Shown here: in pieces, positions 60,471-64,000 of the stretch
Numbering within the stretch: position 1 is the stretch's first letter
Layout of the letters: each line of letters opens with the position of its first letter
DNA from: Hungatella sp. UBA3048
Lineage (GTDB): Bacteria; Bacillota; Clostridia; Lachnospirales; Lachnospiraceae
Length of the DNA: 64,000 nt
Assembly (NCBI GenBank): GCA_002367105.1
Contig: DFCS01000030.1
Span: 42,617-106,616 of the forward strand
Reading direction: 5' to 3'
The notes under the pieces: model-generated
Databases searched by the model: none
What the model saw: the letters and a program-made list of their open reading frames with translations, nothing else
What the model was told of the DNA's origin: nothing
Made by a program: the position numbers and the translations under genes

Positions 60471-62333
60471 ATGGGAAAGATTGCATTGCTTGTGTCCAGG
60501 GAAGAAATGCTGCATCAGGCGCACAACATTCTCCAGGAAAAGAAATACGAAATCAGTGAAATGCGTGTAATTAAAACGGAAGATGCTGTTTCCGAGGCCA
60601 GGCGGTCCATTGGGGCCGGGGCTTCCATTATCATAGCCAGAGGGCTCCAGGCATCCTTAATGAAGCAGTATACGGATATTCCAGTGGTGGAAATTGTCAT
60701 CACTGCTCAGGAAATGGCTCTTCTGGTCAATAAAGCCAAGGAGATTTTAAAGAACGAAACTCCGGTTATCGGCGTTGTTGGGTTTCGGAATATGTTCTGC
60801 GATATGTCTTATTTTGATCTCATATATGGGATTGAAATGAGGACGTATTTTGCAGATAAAAGTCATTTGCTTGAGGATATGACAAGGCAGGCCATAAGCG
60901 ATGAGGTGGATTTAATCATTGGGGGAGATACGGCGGTGAACATAGCAGGGGAGGCCGGACTTCCTTCCCTGTTTTTATCCAATACCGAGGACTCCTTAAG
61001 AAATGCCTTATCCATGGCCGAAAGCATGGACTATGCCATGGGAATCGAGAAGCGGAATGCAGCTCAGATTGAAACTCTTTTGGACCACTCGTTCAGCGGC
61101 GTGGTGAGGCTTGATGCTTCCGGTATCATTCTGGACTTAAATCCCATGATGGAAGATATTTTGCAGATGAAGAAGGAAGAGGTTCTTTTAAAAGCTGCCA
61201 GTGAGATCTTTCCGGAGCTTTTAAAAGACTTTGGAACAGAACCCTATTCCCTGTTTATGGAGATTAACCGCACTTCTGTATTTGCCGTTGTGGCTCCAGT
61301 GGTCATTGACCAGAGGACGGAGGGAGTCATACTTACCTGCCACCGCATGAAAAAACGCCGGTCTCTGGAACCGGATTCCAGAGGAAAGAGCCATGCAAAG
61401 TGCTTTATTGCCCTGGGGGAATTTGATGATATCCTTCAGGAATCCCAGGCAATGCAGGAATGCATACGCCTGGCAAAGCTATATGCCCTGTCAGAGAAAA
61501 CGGTTTTGATTGAAGGGGAAGCCGGAACGGAAAAGCGTCTTCTGGCCCAAAGCATTCACAACGCCGGCCTTCAAAAGGATGGCCCGTTTGTGGCATTATC
61601 CTGCGATGGGATTGGGGATGATGGACAGTCTGACATGATCTTCGGAGATAAGGGAGCAGCCGCTCAGGCAAAGGGAGGCTCTCTTTTGTTAGAAGAGGTG
61701 CAGTGCCTTACAAGAGCCAATCAATACCGGCTCTGCCAGTTGATCCGTTATAAAAGCCGTATTGGAAAAGACGGGGTCAGGGATTCAGGGACCGATGTAA
61801 GGGTCATGGTTACCACTGATGTCCCTTTGTCTGAGCTGGCAGATGACGGAATAATGCGGGAAGACCTCTATTATCTTCTGAGCGGCCTGACTGTGAGGAT
61901 TCCACCGTTAAGGGAACGGAAGGAGGATCTGGAACGTAAGCTTACGGAGAGCATCAGGGGCTGCTGCGAACACTATTCCAGGTTCCATGTACTGACCCAT
62001 GGCGCCAGGAAACTGCTGCATAATTATCCCTGGGAGGGAAATCTGCTTCAAGTGGAGAGCTTTTGCGAACGCCTGATCCTTACGGCAAATAAACGGAGTA
62101 TTGATGAGGGTTTTGCAGAACTTGTTATAAAAGAGCTGTATCCCCGCTCACATAATCCGGAAAAGGAAAAGGAGCAGGAGGAACGTACCCGGGAAAAGCC
62201 TGTTTCTGAAGAAGCAAAAAAGATTGCAGTAACTCTTTTAAGGTTTGGAGGTAATCAGGAAGAAACTGCAAAGGCCTTGGGAATCAGCAAGACAACTCTG
62301 TGGAGAAAGAGAAAGAAGTATCATTTGAAATAG
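60471..62333 (+). CDS. PrpR-like regulator with degenerate AAA+ domain and Fis-type HTH
   Basis: The 620-residue protein has a PrpR N-terminal sensor domain (about 1-175), a PAS-like domain (about 195-300, LDHSFSGVVRLDASGIILDLNPMME), a region matching sigma-54 activator AAA+ domains (about 335-555), and a Fis helix-turn-helix (NQEETAKALGISKTTLWRKRKKYH). The AAA+ part is altered: Walker A reads GEAGTEKR where GETGTGKE is usual, Walker B is LLLEEV in place of LFLDEI, and no GAFTGA loop is present between IFGDKG and GGSLLLEE. It probably cannot activate sigma-54 polymerase in the usual way. ATG 60471 has AGAGGAA upstream; a start at 60384 is unlikely. Confidence 0.87.
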   Translation: MGKIALLVSREEMLHQAHNILQEKKYEISEMRVIKTEDAVSEARRSIGAGASIIIARGLQASLMKQYTDIPVVEIVITAQEMALLVNKAKEILKNETPVIGVVGFRNMFCDMSYFDLIYGIEMRTYFADKSHLLEDMTRQAISDEVDLIIGGDTAVNIAGEAGLPSLFLSNTEDSLRNALSMAESMDYAMGIEKRNAAQIETLLDHSFSGVVRLDASGIILDLNPMMEDILQMKKEEVLLKAASEIFPELLKDFGTEPYSLFMEINRTSVFAVVAPVVIDQRTEGVILTCHRMKKRRSLEPDSRGKSHAKCFIALGEFDDILQESQAMQECIRLAKLYALSEKTVLIEGEAGTEKRLLAQSIHNAGLQKDGPFVALSCDGIGDDGQSDMIFGDKGAAAQAKGGSLLLEEVQCLTRANQYRLCQLIRYKSRIGKDGVRDSGTDVRVMVTTDVPLSELADDGIMREDLYYLLSGLTVRIPPLRERKEDLERKLTESIRGCCEHYSRFHVLTHGARKLLHNYPWEGNLLQVESFCERLILTANKRSIDEGFAELVIKELYPRSHNPEKEKEQEERTREKPVSEEAKKIAVTLLRFGGNQEETAKALGISKTTLWRKRKKYHLK

Positions 62334-62519
62334 CGGTTGAAATAAAAGTGAAACGAATTAGAAATAAAAATGAAACCATAGGAGGTTTGTACAGGAAACC
62401 TTCCTGCATTCGGTAAATCCGCCCATAGCAATGGACTTCCATTTTTTCTATAATCAGGGCAGAGATGGGAAATCCCGTCGGCTGCTGAAAGATAAAACAG
62501 GAAAGAGAGGAAGAGCAAA

Positions 62520-63410
62520 ATGAAGATTGGATTTATCGGATTGGGAATTATGGGAAGGCCTATGGCAAAGAACCTGGTAAAGGCAGGACATGAGCTGGTT
62601 GTTTTTGATTATAACAAGGAGGCTGTGGCAGATTTGGTTTCCTGCGGTGCAGAGAAAGCGGCAAACGGAAAAGAGGTGGCATCTAAAAGTGAAGTGGTCA
62701 TCACCATGGTGCCCAACTCTCCCCATGTAAGAGCTGCGGTTCTGGGAGAGAACGGAGTTGCAGAAGGAGCCAAGTCCGGCACTGTGGTCATTGACATGAG
62801 TTCGATTGACCCAACAGAGAGCAGAGCCATCGGTGCAGAGCTGGAAAAGCTGGGAATTGATATGCTTGATGCACCGGTATCCGGCGGGGAGCCAAAGGCC
62901 ATTGACGGAACCTTATCCGTTATGGTGGGCGGCAGGAAAGAATTATTTGATAAATATTATGATCTGCTGATGGTAATGGCAGGCTCTGTGGTATATGTCG
63001 GCGAACTTGGCTCAGGTAATGTGGCAAAGCTGGCAAACCAGATGGTAGTAGCCATAAATATTGCGGCAGTATCTGAGGCCCTTACCTTTGCAAAAAAAGC
63101 CGGAACTGATCCGGAACTGGTATACCAGGCCATTCGAGGCGGTCTGGCAGGCTCCACCGTTATGGAGGCAAAAGCTCCTATGATACTTAACAGAAACTTT
63201 AACCCAGGCTTTCGCATGGAACTGCATATCAAGGATTTAAACAACGCACTCAATGCGGCCCATGCCGTCAGCTCACCGGCCCCATTAACCGGACAGTTAA
63301 TGGAGATCATGCAGGGGCTGAAAGCGGATGGCTTTGAGAAAGAAGACCACTCCAGTATTGTAAAATATTATGAAAAGGTTGCCAATACAATTGTAAAACC
63401 GGGAAACTAA
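62520..63410 (+). CDS. garR: beta-hydroxyacid dehydrogenase, tartronate semialdehyde reductase type
   Basis: The 296-residue enzyme has an N-terminal NAD(P)-binding motif (IGFIGLGIMGRPMAKNLVKAGHELVVFD), substrate motif DAPVSGGEPKAIDGTLSVMVGG and catalytic Lys170 in GNVAKLANQ. It matches 2-hydroxy-3-oxopropionate reductase/3-hydroxyisobutyrate dehydrogenase enzymes. It lies between a PrpR-like regulator and a DapA-family gene, which suggests catabolism of a sugar acid. The exact substrate is not fixed by sequence. Confidence 0.9.
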   Translation: MKIGFIGLGIMGRPMAKNLVKAGHELVVFDYNKEAVADLVSCGAEKAANGKEVASKSEVVITMVPNSPHVRAAVLGENGVAEGAKSGTVVIDMSSIDPTESRAIGAELEKLGIDMLDAPVSGGEPKAIDGTLSVMVGGRKELFDKYYDLLMVMAGSVVYVGELGSGNVAKLANQMVVAINIAAVSEALTFAKKAGTDPELVYQAIRGGLAGSTVMEAKAPMILNRNFNPGFRMELHIKDLNNALNAAHAVSSPAPLTGQLMEIMQGLKADGFEKEDHSSIVKYYEKVANTIVKPGN

Positions 63411-63454
63411 AACCGAAATGATCGTATAGGCAAACATGCAACCTGGAGGAAAAA

Positions 63455-64000
63455 ATGAATACAGATTTTATAAAAGGAGTTATCGTCCCGATTCTTACTC
63501 CCATTGATGAGGATGAGAGGATCGATGAAGTAAAATTAAGAGAACAAGTGGATTACGTCATAAACGGAGGCGTTCTTGGAATCCTGGCCTTTGGAAGCAA
63601 CGGAGAATTTTATGTTATAGAGGAAGACGAGATGGATCGAGGCTTAAACATCATGATCCATCAGTCTGCCGGCAGAGTTCCGGTCTACTTTGGCATTGGC
63701 GCCATCAGCACGAAAAAATGCTGCCGCCTTGCAAAAATGGCGGTGAAAAACGGAGCAGCAGGGATTTCTGTTTTGCAGCCAATGTTTTTAAAGCCTACGG
63801 AGACAGAACTTTATCTGCATTTTAAAACAATTGCAGAAGCTGTTCCTGAGATCCCTGTCCTGCTTTATAACAACCCGGGCCGGGTGGGATACACTCTGTC
63901 CGGAAATCTCGTGGAGCGTCTGGCTGAGGAGGTGCCCAATATTGTGGGCATGAAGGACACCAGCGGGGATATAACCCAGACCGCAGAGTTTATCCGAAGG
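63455..64000 (+). CDS. DapA-family aldolase/dehydratase, truncated by window end
   Basis: The first 182 residues are present (of about 290-300). GVIVPILTPIDEDERIDE, GILAFGSNGEF (family GTTGE region), Tyr138 in LLYNNPGRVGY and Schiff-base Lys167 in GMKDTSGD identify the N-acetylneuraminate lyase/dihydrodipicolinate synthase superfamily. GGAGG precedes ATG 63455. Next to a tartronate-semialdehyde-reductase-type gene it is more likely a sugar-acid aldolase or dehydratase than lysine-biosynthetic DapA. Confidence 0.88.
   Translation, partial: MNTDFIKGVIVPILTPIDEDERIDEVKLREQVDYVINGGVLGILAFGSNGEFYVIEEDEMDRGLNIMIHQSAGRVPVYFGIGAISTKKCCRLAKMAVKNGAAGISVLQPMFLKPTETELYLHFKTIAEAVPEIPVLLYNNPGRVGYTLSGNLVERLAEEVPNIVGMKDTSGDITQTAEFIRR

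Noticed and set aside
62334..62519. A sigma-54 promoter expected downstream of a PrpR-type regulator
   Set aside because: No TGGCAC-N5-TTGCA-like pair was found; only a TATAAT at 62449-62454 with a poor -35.

Overview
The window looks like a chromosomal segment of an anaerobic, saccharolytic Firmicute of the Lachnospiraceae (Clostridium cluster XIVa, Lacrimispora-like). This is inferred from gene content: a pyruvate phosphate dikinase of Clostridium symbiosum length, single-chain glycyl-tRNA synthetase, a SecDF fusion, YesM/YesN-type two-component pairs, CUT1 sugar transporters without their own ATPase, and strong AGGAGG ribosome sites. I see no rRNA, tRNA, CRISPR array, prophage or insertion sequence.

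Layout. 1-2339: palindromic repeats, a lipoprotein and glyQS. 2340-7518 (minus): a purine-nucleoside ABC importer of NupNOPQ type. 7754-11977: a MATE exporter and ppdK. 12166-17233: a MarR-type repressor divergent from a three-gene sulfur cluster (cystathionine beta-lyase, cystine symporter, CoA-disulfide reductase with rhodanese domain), with a consensus promoter overlapped by a perfect inverted repeat. 17424-23284: a short divergent cis-prenyltransferase, a CooS-like protein in which an active-site cysteine is replaced by glutamate, a Crp/Fnr regulator fused by deletion to the remains of a siderophore-type binding protein, and the surviving permease and ATPase. 23440-34788: two-component system, membrane-anchored binding protein, CUT1 importer and GH38 alpha-mannosidase. 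34937-39549: an RpiR regulator and a mannose-family PTS (IIA, IIB, IIC, IID) led by a tyrosine-phosphatase-like protein. 39770-43556: a GyrI-like fragment, a Cys-rich winged-helix protein, an unknown membrane protein and secDF. 43790-53271: a peptide ABC importer with dipeptide epimerase, transglutaminase-like protein and serine hydrolase, best read as cell-wall peptide salvage. 53491-54003: ferritin. 54146-60356: AraC regulator, CUT1 importer and GH42 beta-galactosidase. 60471-64000: a PrpR-like regulator with a degenerate AAA+ domain, a hydroxyacid dehydrogenase of tartronate-semialdehyde-reductase type, and a DapA-family aldolase or dehydratase cut by the window end.

Most of the window is carbohydrate, peptide and nucleoside scavenging, each module with its own regulator. 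Both CUT1 importers lack an ATPase and probably share one encoded elsewhere. Several binding-protein genes are separated from their permeases by a hairpin terminator, a usual way to make more binding protein than permease.

The observations most worth following are the CooS-like protein with Glu303 in the C-cluster motif, the Crp/binding-protein deletion junction near 20,850, the degenerate AAA+ regulator at 60471, the MarR-controlled cystine/persulfide cluster, and four 13-bp-phased repeats that run into the -35 box of the PTS operon.
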